Shown: piece after piece, positions 1 through 9,089 of the stretch
How the letters are laid out: every line of letters starts with the position of its first letter
How positions within the stretch are numbered: position 1 is the stretch's first letter
Source: Simplicispira sp. 125
GTDB taxonomy: Bacteria; Pseudomonadota; Gammaproteobacteria; Burkholderiales; Burkholderiaceae_C
Length of the DNA stretch: 64,000 nucleotides
Direction: 5' to 3'
Assembly: GCF_003096555.1 (NCBI RefSeq)
Contig: NZ_QEKM01000001.1
Location: 558,001 to 622,000, forward strand
The notes under the pieces: model-generated
Databases searched by the model: none
What the model was told of the DNA's origin: nothing
What the model saw: the letters and a program-made list of their open reading frames with translations, nothing else
Translations under genes and position numbers: made by a program

Positions 1-641
1 GCATCATCCGCGAGATCACCGTAACGGCGCGTGCCGGTGGCGGTGACCTGTCGACCAACCCGCGTCTGCGCCTGGCGGTGGACAAGGCCAAGGCGGCCAA
101 TATGCCGGCCGACCGCATCAAATACAACATCGACAAAGCCTCGGGCACGCTCGAAGGTGTGAACTACGAGGAAATCCGCTACGAAGGCTACGGTATCGGC
201 GGCGCGGCCATCATTGTGGATACCATGACCGACAACCGCGTGCGCACCGTGGCCGAAGTGCGCCACGCTTTCAGCAAGCATGGCGGCAACATGGGCACGG
301 AAGGCTCGGTGGCTTTCCAGTTCAAGAACGTTGGGCAACTGATTTTTGCGCCAGGCACCAATGAGGACAAGGTGATGGAAGTGGCACTGGAAGCTGGCGC
401 CGACGATGTGGTCACCGACGAAGAAGGCGCCATCGAGGTGCTGACTGCGCCAACCGAATTCGAGGCCGTGAAAAACGCGCTGGAGGCGGCGGGACTGGTT
501 CCCGCCGACGCAGGCGTCACCATGCGGCCCGACCTCACCATTGAGTTGACCGGCGACGATGCCGAACGCATGCAGAAACTCCTGGACGTGCTCGAAGACC
601 TCGACGACGTGCAGGAAGTCTTTCACAACGCAGCCCTCTGA
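1..641 (+). CDS. YebC/PmpR-family regulator, 5' truncated by window edge
   Basis: The frame is open from the first bases of the window, so the N-terminus (about 25 residues by comparison with the family) lies outside. The first visible residues, [16 protein letters not shown], match the conserved end of the YebC N-terminal helical domain, followed by [11 protein letters not shown] and the two alpha/beta domains ([24 protein letters not shown]). Family members are cytoplasmic proteins of about 240 residues, described as DNA-binding regulators and, more recently, as translation factors acting at proline-rich stalls. An internal GTG at 78 is not the real start. purD follows after 13 bp, so the two are probably co-transcribed. 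Confidence 0.95.
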   Translation, partial: IIREITVTARAGGGDLSTNPRLRLAVDKAKAANMPADRIKYNIDKASGTLEGVNYEEIRYEGYGIGGAAIIVDTMTDNRVRTVAEVRHAFSKHGGNMGTEGSVAFQFKNVGQLIFAPGTNEDKVMEVALEAGADDVVTDEEGAIEVLTAPTEFEAVKNALEAAGLVPADAGVTMRPDLTIELTGDDAERMQKLLDVLEDLDDVQEVFHNAAL

Positions 642-654
642 GTCAGGCGGAAAA

Positions 655-1938
655 ATGAAAGTACTTGTCATTGGCGGCGGTGGCCGCGAACACGCCATCG
701 CCTGGAAGCTGCGGCAGTCGCCCAAGGTCACCCAGGTGTATGTGGCTCCGGGCAACGGGGGCACGGCGCTGTCGGCCGATCTGCAGAACATCGATATGAC
801 CGATGTGCGCGCTCTGCGCGAATGGGCGCAGAAGGAAAAGATTGGCCTGACCGTGGTCGGCCCCGAGGCGCCGCTGGCCGCTGGCGTGGTCGATGAATTC
901 CGTGCCCATGGCCTGCGCATCTTCGGCCCCACCAAGGCGGCCGCGCAGCTGGAGAGCTCCAAAGCCTTCTCCAAGGCCTTCATGCGCCGCCACGCCATCC
1001 CCACGGCCGACTACGACACTTTCACCGACCCGGCACAGGCCCACGCTTTTGTGGACCGCCTGGGCGCGCCCATCGTCATCAAGGCCGACGGCCTGGCAGC
1101 GGGCAAGGGTGTGGTGGTGGCCATGACACTGCAGGAGGCCCACGATGCGGTGGACTTCATGCTGGTGGACAACAAGTACGGCGCGGTGCACAACGAAGGG
1201 GGGGCGCGCGTCGTCATCGAAGCGTTTCTGGAGGGCGAAGAAGCCAGCTTCATCGTGCTGTGCGACGGCAAGAACGTTGCGGCGCTGGCCACCAGCCAGG
1301 ACCACAAACGCCTGCAGGATGGCGACCAGGGCCCCAACACGGGCGGCATGGGTGCGTATTCGCCGGCGCCGGTTGTCACGGCCGATGTGCATGCCCGTGC
1401 CATGCGCGAAATCATCCTGCCCACCATCCGCGGTATGGAAAAGGACGGCATCCCCTACACAGGCTTCCTGTATGCGGGCCTGATGATCGACGCCCAGGGC
1501 CACCCGAAGACGCTGGAATTCAACTGCCGCATGGGTGACCCCGAGACCCAGCCCATCCTGATGCGCCTCAAAAGCGACCTGTGTGAGCTGCTCGGCGCGG
1601 CCGTCGATGGCAAGCTCGACCAGGTGGAGCTGCAGTGGGACCGCCGCACTGCGCTGGGCGTGGTGATGGCCGCGCATGGTTACCCCGAGGCGCCGCGCAA
1701 GGGCGACGCCATCAGTGGCCTGCCGCAAGACCAGGACGACGCCATGGTGTTCCATGCCGGGACCGAGCTGGTGGACGGCGTGGTGCGCACCAGCGGCGGG
1801 CGCGTGCTGTGCGTTACGGCCCTGGGCGACAGCGTGCGCCAGGCCCAGCAGCATGCCTACGATCTGGCACGCGGCATCCATTTCGATGGTGCGCAGATGC
1901 GCCGCGACATCGGCTACCGCGCCATCAAGAACCCATGA
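655..1938 (+). CDS. purD: Phosphoribosylamine--glycine ligase (GAR synthetase)
   Basis: PurD ligates glycine to 5-phosphoribosylamine using ATP, the second step of purine synthesis, in the cytoplasm. The ATG at 655 was chosen because it begins the canonical [17 protein letters not shown] nucleotide-binding motif; the upstream extension overlaps yebC and has no family match. The protein has 427 residues, the usual length. The ATP-grasp core is visible ([14 protein letters not shown]; then [12 protein letters not shown] and the metal-binding region [13 protein letters not shown]). Its stop overlaps the hemF start by 4 bp (ATGA), which implies translational coupling. Confidence 0.97.
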   Translation: MKVLVIGGGGREHAIAWKLRQSPKVTQVYVAPGNGGTALSADLQNIDMTDVRALREWAQKEKIGLTVVGPEAPLAAGVVDEFRAHGLRIFGPTKAAAQLESSKAFSKAFMRRHAIPTADYDTFTDPAQAHAFVDRLGAPIVIKADGLAAGKGVVVAMTLQEAHDAVDFMLVDNKYGAVHNEGGARVVIEAFLEGEEASFIVLCDGKNVAALATSQDHKRLQDGDQGPNTGGMGAYSPAPVVTADVHARAMREIILPTIRGMEKDGIPYTGFLYAGLMIDAQGHPKTLEFNCRMGDPETQPILMRLKSDLCELLGAAVDGKLDQVELQWDRRTALGVVMAAHGYPEAPRKGDAISGLPQDQDDAMVFHAGTELVDGVVRTSGGRVLCVTALGDSVRQAQQHAYDLARGIHFDGAQMRRDIGYRAIKNP

Positions 1939-2876
1939 GTCAAGCCTTCAACACCGAAAGCACCGTGGCCCGTGTGCGCGGCTACCTGGTCGATTTGCAG
2001 GCGCGCATCATCGGTGCGCTCGAAGCGGTAGAGGGCGCGCGCGGCGCCCGCGCCGTCACCGACCCCTGGCACAAGGCGCCGGGTGAGTTGCTGCAGGGCG
2101 ACGGCATTACCCGCATCATCGAAGGCGGCCGCGTGTTCGAGCGCGCGGGCTGCGGCTTCTCGCATGTACGCGGCCCGCAGCTACCGCCGTCGGCCACGCA
2201 GCACCGGCTCGAACTGGCCGGTGCACCGTTCGAGGCCATGGGTGTTTCGCTGGTGTTCCACCCGCGCAATCCCTATGTGCCCACGGTGCACATGAACGTG
2301 CGCATGATTGCGGCCGGGCATCTCGGCCAGGAGCCCGTGTGCTGGTTTGGCGGCGGCATGGACCTGACGCCGTACTACGGCTTCGAAGAAGATGCCGTGC
2401 ACTTCCACCGCAGTTGCCGTGATGCCCTGGCGCCTTTTGGCGAGGACAAGTACCCGCGTTTCAAGCAATGGTGCGACGAATATTTTTACCTCAAGCACCG
2501 CAACGAGCAGCGCGGTGTGGGCGGAGTCTTCTTCGACGACTTTTCCGAGCTGGGTTTTGAACAAAGCCTGGGCATGACGCAGGCCGTGGGCGATGCCTTT
2601 TTGGGTGCCTACCTGCCCATCGTTGAGAGGCGCCAGAACACAGCCTTTGGTGAGCGCGAGCGCGACTTCCAGCTCTACCGCCGGGGCCGCTATGTCGAGT
2701 TCAACCTGGTGTGGGACCGGGGCACGCATTTCGGCCTGCAGTCGGGCGGGCGCACCGAATCGATCTTGCTCTCCATGCCGCCGCTGGCGAGCTGGGAGTA
2801 CCGCCGTGAGGCCCCCGAGGGCAGCCCTGAGGCCGAACTCACGCGCCGCTTCCTGGTGCGGCGCGACTGGCTTTGA
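1935..2876 (+). CDS. hemF: Oxygen-dependent coproporphyrinogen III oxidase
   Basis: HemF oxidatively decarboxylates coproporphyrinogen III to protoporphyrinogen IX using O2, a late haem step in the cytoplasm. The 313-residue product has family signatures such as [44 protein letters not shown] and, near the C-terminus, [18 protein letters not shown]. It starts inside the last codons of purD. The oxygen-dependent enzyme points to aerobic growth. The gene normally expected next in relatives, nadD, is not present downstream. Confidence 0.97.
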   Translation: MSQAFNTESTVARVRGYLVDLQARIIGALEAVEGARGARAVTDPWHKAPGELLQGDGITRIIEGGRVFERAGCGFSHVRGPQLPPSATQHRLELAGAPFEAMGVSLVFHPRNPYVPTVHMNVRMIAAGHLGQEPVCWFGGGMDLTPYYGFEEDAVHFHRSCRDALAPFGEDKYPRFKQWCDEYFYLKHRNEQRGVGGVFFDDFSELGFEQSLGMTQAVGDAFLGAYLPIVERRQNTAFGERERDFQLYRRGRYVEFNLVWDRGTHFGLQSGGRTESILLSMPPLASWEYRREAPEGSPEAELTRRFLVRRDWL

Positions 2877-2898
2877 TGCTGGTCTACTATAATTTCAA

Positions 2899-2936
2899 TA
2901 GCTTGAAGCGCTTGCCCCATTTGCCCTGAAGGCCAA
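2899..2936. repeat. Degenerate copy of the short AGCTG/GCGCTT palindrome family
   Basis: ATAGCTTGAAGCGCTTG followed by CCCTGAAGGCC resembles the two arms of the short palindrome found elsewhere in the window, but the pairing is largely lost. It lies in the 171-bp gap between hemF and rsfS. Confidence 0.45.
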
Positions 2937-3047
2937 AAACACCCAAAAACCCGTGCGGCGCGCATGCGCAACACCTGCGGAGCATTCCGCTGGTGACCTG
3001 CGGCGTTGCACGTTATATTGACCTTATCACCTCTGAACCACTGCCTG

Positions 3048-3911
3048 ATGACCACCACCAAAACCTCGGAATCCGCCGCCAAAAAAGACGTCGCCAAACT
3101 CCAGCGCGCGATCGTTGATGGCCTGGAAGATGTCAAGGCGCAAGACATCCAGGTCTTCAACACCGAGCACCTGTCGCCGCTTTTCGAGCGCGTCATCGTG
3201 GCTTCGGGCACGTCCAATCGCCAGACCAAGGCGCTGGCCGCCAGTGTGCGCGACAAGGTAAAGGAAGCCGGGTTCGTCAAGCCCCGCATCGAGGGCGAAG
3301 ACAACGGCGAATGGATCATCGTGGACTGCGGCGCCGCCGTGGCCCACATCATGCAGCCCACGATTCGCCAGTATTACCGCCTGGAAGAGCTCTGGGGCGA
3401 CACCCCGGTGCGCCTCAAGCTCGGCGCTGCCAAGCCCGCGGCCCCGGCTGCGGCCAAGGTACCCGCCAAGACCGCCGCCCGCCGTGCGGCCAAGGCTGCG
3501 GCCGAGCAGGGCACTGTGCCCGCCCAGTCCGGCCGCAAGGTGGCTGCCAAGGTCGCCAAGGCCACCGCCGCCAAAACTGCAGCAGCCCCCAGCGCGGCCA
3601 AACCTGCCAGCAAACCCGCTGCCAAGGTGGCCCGCAAACCGGCCACCAAGACTGCCGTGAAGACCCCCGCAACCAAAACAGCGGTCAAGACCCCTGTCAG
3701 CAAAACGACCGCCAAGCCAGTGGCCAAGGTCACCAAGCCAGCAACCAAGACCACCAAGGTACCGGCCGCCAAGACCCCCATGAAGACCGTGGTGGTCAAG
3801 CCGCGTGAGGCCACCAAGCCCACGGGCAAAGCGCCTGCCAAGACGACACGGACCAAGCCCGAGGCCGCTGCCAAGGCCCCCGCCCGTAAAGCACCCGCCC
3901 GCAAGGCCTGA
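3048..3911 (+). CDS. rsfS: Ribosome silencing factor RsfS with long Ala/Lys/Pro-rich tail
   Basis: Residues 1 to about 125 form the RsfS/Iojap domain ([50 protein letters not shown]), which binds ribosomal protein L14 and blocks subunit joining during starvation. The remaining 160 or so residues are a low-complexity tail of repeated AAK, KPA, TKT and KTPV units, strongly basic and resembling histone H1-like C-termini. The usual protein is only 105-120 residues, so the tail more than doubles it. Start at ATG 3048; an upstream TTG-started extension has no family match. The next gene, rlmH, starts 8 bp after the stop, as in most proteobacteria. Confidence 0.93.
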   Translation: MTTTKTSESAAKKDVAKLQRAIVDGLEDVKAQDIQVFNTEHLSPLFERVIVASGTSNRQTKALAASVRDKVKEAGFVKPRIEGEDNGEWIIVDCGAAVAHIMQPTIRQYYRLEELWGDTPVRLKLGAAKPAAPAAAKVPAKTAARRAAKAAAEQGTVPAQSGRKVAAKVAKATAAKTAAAPSAAKPASKPAAKVARKPATKTAVKTPATKTAVKTPVSKTTAKPVAKVTKPATKTTKVPAAKTPMKTVVVKPREATKPTGKAPAKTTRTKPEAAAKAPARKAPARKA

Positions 3912-3919
3912 CCCGGGCC

Positions 3920-4387
3920 ATGCGGCTGCTGATCGTCGCAGTCGGGCAACGGGTGCCCGACTGGGCGCAAACCGCTTACGACGACTATGCCAAGCGGTTT
4001 CCGCACGAGCTCAAGGTGGAGCTCAAAGCAGTCAAAACCGAGCCGCGCGGCTCCAAGTCGCTGGAAACCCTCTACGCCGCCGAGCGCGAGCGCATCGAAG
4101 CCGCCATTCCCCGGGGCACCCGTGTGGTGGCGCTGGATGAGCGCGGCACCAGCCTGACCACCAAGGCGCTGGCCGAGCGCCTCCAAGGCTGGCAACTGGG
4201 CGGGGACGATGTGGCCCTGGTCATTGGCGGGCCCGACGGGCTCGACCCCGGTTTTCGCCAGGCAGCGCACGAGCGCATTCGCCTGTCTGACCTGACCCTG
4301 CCGCATGCCATGGTGCGCGTGCTGCTGATCGAGCAGCTCTACCGCGCCTGGTCGGTCAATGCCGGGCACCCGTACCACCGGGAATAG
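3920..4387 (+). CDS. rlmH: 23S rRNA pseudouridine-1915 N3-methyltransferase
   Basis: RlmH is a SPOUT-class methyltransferase that modifies pseudouridine 1915 in helix 69 of 23S rRNA on the assembled ribosome. The 155-residue length is exact for the family. Visible motifs are [10 protein letters not shown] at the N-terminus, VALDERG, the glycine-rich SAM-binding stretch [10 protein letters not shown], and the conserved C-terminus [20 protein letters not shown] ending YHRE. It directly follows rsfS. Confidence 0.97.
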   Translation: MRLLIVAVGQRVPDWAQTAYDDYAKRFPHELKVELKAVKTEPRGSKSLETLYAAERERIEAAIPRGTRVVALDERGTSLTTKALAERLQGWQLGGDDVALVIGGPDGLDPGFRQAAHERIRLSDLTLPHAMVRVLLIEQLYRAWSVNAGHPYHRE

Positions 4388-4418
4388 CGCACCTTCTCGT
4401 TGTTGTGCTATTGAATAT

Positions 4419-4458
4419 ATAGCTGTTAGCGCTTACTGAGTAAGCGCTAGAAGCCTAT
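4419..4458. repeat. Short palindrome family copy (rlmH-maf gap)
   Basis: ATAGCTGTTAGCGCTT, a short loop, then AAGCGCTAGAAGCCTAT: the GCGCTT/AAGCGC arms pair. It lies in the rlmH-maf intergenic region, 18 bp before the maf start. Confidence 0.85.
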
Positions 4459-4476
4459 TTCTATTAAAATTTCCGC

Positions 4477-5091
4477 ATGTCTGCATTCATCTACCTCGCC
4501 TCGCAAAGCCCCCGGCGCAGCCAGTTGCTCGACCAACTGGGCGTGCGCCACACCCTGCTGCTGCCCAATGTGGAGGGCGACGTGGCTGAAGATACCGAAG
4601 CCATCGAGCTTGCCCTGCCCGACGAGGCGCCTGACGACTATGTGCAGCGCGTGACCGCCCTCAAGCTGGGCGCAGCCGTGCAGCGCCGGGCGCGCCGGGG
4701 GCTGCCGGATGCGCCCATCCTGTGCGCCGACACCACGGTCACCATGGGCACCACCCTGTATGGCAAGCCGGTGGACGCGGCCGATGCCCGGCGTATGCTG
4801 GCCGAACTATCGGGCCACACGCACCGCGTGCTGACTGCCGTGGCCTTGCAAGCCGGGGCACAGCGCTGGGCGGCGCTGTCGGTCTCGCAGGTCACGTTCG
4901 CCGAGCTTTCCCCTGCGCGCATTGCGGCCTATGTGGATTCGGGCGAACCCTTGGGCAAAGCCGGTTCTTATGGCATCCAGGGCCGTGCAGCGGCGCTGAT
5001 TGCGCACCTGAGTGGCAGCTATTCGGGCATCATGGGCCTGCCGCTGTACGAGACGGCGCAGTTGCTGCGCACCGCAGGTTTTGCCTTCTGA
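4477..5091 (+). CDS. maf: Maf-family nucleoside triphosphate pyrophosphatase
   Basis: Maf proteins hydrolyse dTTP/UTP or modified nucleotides to monophosphates and are linked to septum inhibition and house-cleaning. The 204-residue product opens with the signature LASQSPRRSQLLDQLG and contains CADTTVTMGTTLYGKP and GQ-type GSYGIQGRAA motifs. It is probably the YhdE type (dTTP/UTP) given the position beside rng. The stop is 23 bp before the rng start. Confidence 0.94.
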   Translation: MSAFIYLASQSPRRSQLLDQLGVRHTLLLPNVEGDVAEDTEAIELALPDEAPDDYVQRVTALKLGAAVQRRARRGLPDAPILCADTTVTMGTTLYGKPVDAADARRMLAELSGHTHRVLTAVALQAGAQRWAALSVSQVTFAELSPARIAAYVDSGEPLGKAGSYGIQGRAAALIAHLSGSYSGIMGLPLYETAQLLRTAGFAF

Positions 5092-5114
5092 GATCCACAA
5101 GTTGTGACACCCCC

Positions 5115-6611
5115 ATGCCCACCATGCAACAAGACATTCTGATCAACTGGTCGCCCCAGGAAACCCGCGTGGCAGTGGTCGAGCATGGCGCAGTGCAGGA
5201 GATGCACATTGAACGCACGCTGGAGCGCGGCCTGGTGGGCAATGTCTACCTGGGCAAGGTCTCGCGCGTGCTGCCGGGCATGCAGTCGGCCTTCATCGAT
5301 ATTGGTCTGGAGCGCGCGGCCTTTCTGCATGTGGCCGACGTGTGGCAGCGCCAGGAGGGCGGCGAAGCCCCCATGTTCGCGCGCAAGGGTGAGCCGCAGG
5401 TGCCGATCGAGAAGCAGGTGTTCGAGGGCCAGTCGCTGATGGTGCAAGTCATCAAGGACCCCCTGGGCACCAAGGGCGCACGTCTGTCCACGCAAATCAG
5501 CGTTGCCGGGCGCCTGCTGGTGTTTTTGCCGCAGGACGACCATATCGGCATCTCGCAAAAAATCCCGGTGGCTGAGCGCGATGCCCTGCGCGCCCGCCTG
5601 CAGGCCCTGGTGGGCGATAAGTCCACGGGCGGCGGAGGGGGCTTCATCCTGCGCACCAATGGCGAGGATTCGACCGACGCCGAGCTGGCCGAAGACATTG
5701 CCTACCTGCGCAAGACCTGGGCGCGCACCAAAGAGGCCTCGCTGCGCCTGCCGCCCACTTCCCTCTTGCACCAAGACCTGGACCTGCTGCAGCGCGTGCT
5801 GCGCGACCTGGTGGGTGAGCACACCCAGGGCATTCGCATCGACTCGGCCGAGCAATTCCACCGGCTGCGCGCCTTTGGCCAGGAGTTCATGCCGGCCGCT
5901 GCGGGCAAGCTGCAGCACTATCGTGGCGAGCGCCCCATTTTCGACCTGTATTCCATTGACGAAGAAATCGCCCGGGCACTGGGGCGGCGGGTTGATCTCA
6001 AATCGGGCGGCTACCTCATCATCGACCAGACCGAGGCGCTGACCACGGTGGATGTGAACACCGGCGGCTACGTCGGCGCGCGCAATTTTGACGACACCAT
6101 CTTCAAGACCAACCTGGAAGCAGCGGGCGCCATTGCCCGCCAGCTGCGCCTGCGCAACCTGGGTGGCATCATCATCGTGGACTTCATCGACATGGCGCAA
6201 AGCGGCCACCAGGACGCCGTGCTGACCGAGTTTCGCAAACAACTCGCGCGCGACCGCGTCAAAACCATGTCGGGGGGCTTCTCGCAACTGGGCTTGGTGG
6301 AAATGACGCGCAAGCGCACCCGCGAATCGCTGGCGCACATGCTGTGCGAGCCCTGCGCCGCCTGCCAGGGCCGGGGTGCCATACGTACGTCGCGCAGCGT
6401 GGCCTACGACATCCTGCGCGAAATCCTGCGCGAAGCCCGCCAGTTCAACCCCCGCGAGTTCCGCGTGGTGGCCGCACCGCAGGTGGTGGAGCTGCTGCTG
6501 GACGAGGAAAGCACCCATCTGGCGGGTCTGTCGGACTTTATTGGCAAGCCGATCTCATTGCAATCGGAAGCCGCGCTCGGGCAGGAGCAGTACGACATCG
6601 TGCTGCTGTGA
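5115..6611 (+). CDS. rng: Ribonuclease G
   Basis: RNase G is an endoribonuclease that matures the 5' end of 16S rRNA and cleaves some mRNAs. The 498-residue product has the S1 domain near the N-terminus (GNVYLGKVSRVLPGMQSAF), the catalytic domain with VDVNTGGYVG and the magnesium-binding IIIVDFIDM region, and the Zn-link cysteines CEPCAACQGRG. ATG 5115 was chosen; ATG 5124 is an alternative. Length and absence of a C-terminal scaffold distinguish it from RNase E. maf-rng is a common gene pair. Confidence 0.96.
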   Translation: MPTMQQDILINWSPQETRVAVVEHGAVQEMHIERTLERGLVGNVYLGKVSRVLPGMQSAFIDIGLERAAFLHVADVWQRQEGGEAPMFARKGEPQVPIEKQVFEGQSLMVQVIKDPLGTKGARLSTQISVAGRLLVFLPQDDHIGISQKIPVAERDALRARLQALVGDKSTGGGGGFILRTNGEDSTDAELAEDIAYLRKTWARTKEASLRLPPTSLLHQDLDLLQRVLRDLVGEHTQGIRIDSAEQFHRLRAFGQEFMPAAAGKLQHYRGERPIFDLYSIDEEIARALGRRVDLKSGGYLIIDQTEALTTVDVNTGGYVGARNFDDTIFKTNLEAAGAIARQLRLRNLGGIIIVDFIDMAQSGHQDAVLTEFRKQLARDRVKTMSGGFSQLGLVEMTRKRTRESLAHMLCEPCAACQGRGAIRTSRSVAYDILREILREARQFNPREFRVVAAPQVVELLLDEESTHLAGLSDFIGKPISLQSEAALGQEQYDIVLL

Positions 6612-6730
6612 GGTTTTGTCGGGTGAGTGTTCTGCCCGGCCGCAGTCACAGGCGGGTGTGGAGGCCAGAGTGGATTGGATCGCCGGGGGAAGTGGCCTCG
6701 GATTGAACGGTGAGTGCCGACCTGCAGCCA

Positions 6731-7112
6731 CTACCCACGGGCCGACCGGCTACTAACGACAAGGTAGAAGAGCACGCATGACAGGATGAGCAGACCAAAG
6801 AAGGCGAGCCCAACCATGGGATTCTCTGAGCCGATGTGCTTGGGCAATTCAACGGCGTCGAGCGAGACGTACAGACTGTGGGCAAGCGTCGGAGCAAACA
6901 GAACAGCGGACGCCATTTTGGGCGGGTTTGCGTGACCGAAAAACCAGCATGAGCGCCCAGAACGCGCACGCAGCGGGCAGGAGCGGAATGCCGACAACCA
7001 AGATGAGTACGCCGTTCGAAGCATATGCGACGGCAGGCCAGAGACCAGGAGCCGTGCTGTTGTCGCTACGGATTTTTGAACGTGTCTCATGGGCTCGAAC
7101 ACCTGCGCTCAT
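6731..7112 (-). pseudogene. Frameshifted small membrane protein gene
   Basis: Two overlapping minus-strand frames each hold half of a plausible membrane protein. The N-terminal half starts at ATG 7112 and has a hydrophobic segment (NGVLILVVGIPLLPAACAF). The other frame carries the C-terminal half with NPMVGLAFFGLLILSCVLFY, ending at 6731. The frames would join near 6920-6940, where a run of A/T could have lost or gained a base. I do not recognise the family. It could be a real pseudogene or a sequencing error in one intact gene of roughly 125 residues. Confidence 0.5.
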
Positions 7113-7162
7113 CGGAGAGTCGGGCAACGCGAGGTCCGCTCGAGCGCAGCGCATTGTTGTTA

Positions 7163-7261
7163 TGCCATTTTTAAATCACCCGTGTCGTTGTTGCTTCGCC
7201 TTGCCGTGCTACAGCACGGCCTGCGGCTTCGCGCCTAGACACGAATGACTTGGAAAAGGAA
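7163..7261. repeat. About 100-bp repeat with imperfect terminal inverted repeats, copy A
   Basis: It is very similar over its whole length to 52931-53030 and to the outer parts of 32965-33228. The ends pair imperfectly (TGCCATTTTTAAATCACCCG against the complement of CACGAATGACTTGGAAAAGG), and a central GCCGTGCT-A-CAGCACGGC stem is preserved. It carries no coding sequence, so it is a non-autonomous repeat. Confidence 0.8.
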
Positions 7262-7286
7262 TGAAGCGACATGACCCATCTCTGCA

Positions 7287-7844
7287 TCAGCGTGCGCGCC
7301 GGTAGTGCATGGCGACCGCGCCGTTGCGCAGCGGTTTCGCCGAGACCAGCTCGAGCCGTCGCGTGCTGGGCAGCCCGCTTTGATACAGGGTTGGGCCGTG
7401 ACCGGCGATTCTGGGGTGGACGAGCAATTTGTACTCGTCGATCAGGTCCAGCCGGTCCAATGCGGTCGCGAGCTTGCTGCTACCGAGGAGTACGCCGTCT
7501 GGGGTTGCGTCCTTGAGCTTCTGTACGCCCGTGCGCAGGTCTTCTGTGATGTGGTGGCTGTTGGTCCACGGGAAGTCCTTTCGCGCTCTGGACACCACGT
7601 ACTTCGGCTTGGCCTCCAGCTTGAGCGCCCACTCGCGCATCGCCGGCGGTGCCTGCGTGTCGCCGCGGGCGACCGCTGGCCAGTAGCTCTCCATCATCTC
7701 GTAGGTGACGCGCCCCCACAGCATCGCCCCGCTCTCGTCCATGAGGCGGGTGAAGAAGGCGTGTGTCTCGTCGTCGGCGATTCCTTCCTGGTGGTCGACG
7801 CAGCCGTCCAGGGTGACGTTGATACTGAAGGTCAAGTGTCCCAT
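7287..7844 (-). CDS. Dihydrofolate reductase-family protein (RibD C-terminal-like)
   Basis: The 185-residue product starts MGHLTFSINVTLDGCVDH and has MLWGRVTYEMMESYW, YVVSRARKDFPW, GVLLGSSKLATAL and LLVHPRIAGHG, the pattern of small stand-alone RibD_C/DHFR-fold reductases such as YwjB/YyaP. These are NADPH-binding oxidoreductases of mostly unknown substrate. It sits alone between a repeat copy and a noncoding stretch in the patch separating rng and galU, which suggests accessory gain. True folate function is not implied. Confidence 0.85.
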   Translation of the reverse strand: MGHLTFSINVTLDGCVDHQEGIADDETHAFFTRLMDESGAMLWGRVTYEMMESYWPAVARGDTQAPPAMREWALKLEAKPKYVVSRARKDFPWTNSHHITEDLRTGVQKLKDATPDGVLLGSSKLATALDRLDLIDEYKLLVHPRIAGHGPTLYQSGLPSTRRLELVSAKPLRNGAVAMHYRRAR

Positions 7845-8095
7845 GGTGTTCTCCGTTCGATATACGGGACGAGCCGCTCGCCGTCTGGCTCCAAGTGCAC
7901 GAGCCCAATTCGCGAGGTACTCTCCCTGTGCCGCCTACGGTTACTGTGTCGTGCAGGCCGTCGGTGGCAATCAGAAAGACATTGCCTGCCTGTACGAATC
8001 CCTCCCGGACGTGCATGGCGCCGGTGTGCGACGAATCGTGTCGCATATCACCAGCCTATCCGGGGTGCACATGGCGCGACTGGTTGCAGAGCAAC
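7845..8095. other. Noncoding stretch upstream of the DHFR-like gene
   Basis: I see no recognisable gene here. A minus-strand frame from 8046 is open and runs on into the DHFR-like gene in a different frame; its first 45 residues match nothing I recognise. This region should contain the promoter of the DHFR-like gene. Confidence 0.4.
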
Positions 8096-8980
<885 letters not shown>

Positions 8981-9000
8981 AGTAGGTGCTCCTGAAAAAT

Positions 9001-9080
9001 GAGCTGCTCGCGCTTTTAGATAAAGGAATTGAAATGGTTTTTGATCTTAAATCTTTATCCAGAGAGCGCTGACAGCTCTC
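9001..9080. repeat. Composite short-palindrome copy with an inner stem
   Basis: The outer arms GAGCTGCTCGCGCT and AGCGCTGACAGCTC match the short palindrome family. Between them an AT-rich inner stem (AGATAAAG with CTTTATCC) has been added, so the whole 80 bp can fold. It lies between the valS stop and the galU start and may terminate or stabilise valS mRNA. Confidence 0.65.
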
Positions 9081-9089
9081 TTTTTGATA

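Noticed and set aside
7909..8046. Minus-strand open frame starting at 8046
   Set aside because: It runs into the DHFR-like gene in another frame, has no recognisable motif and no clear ribosome site.
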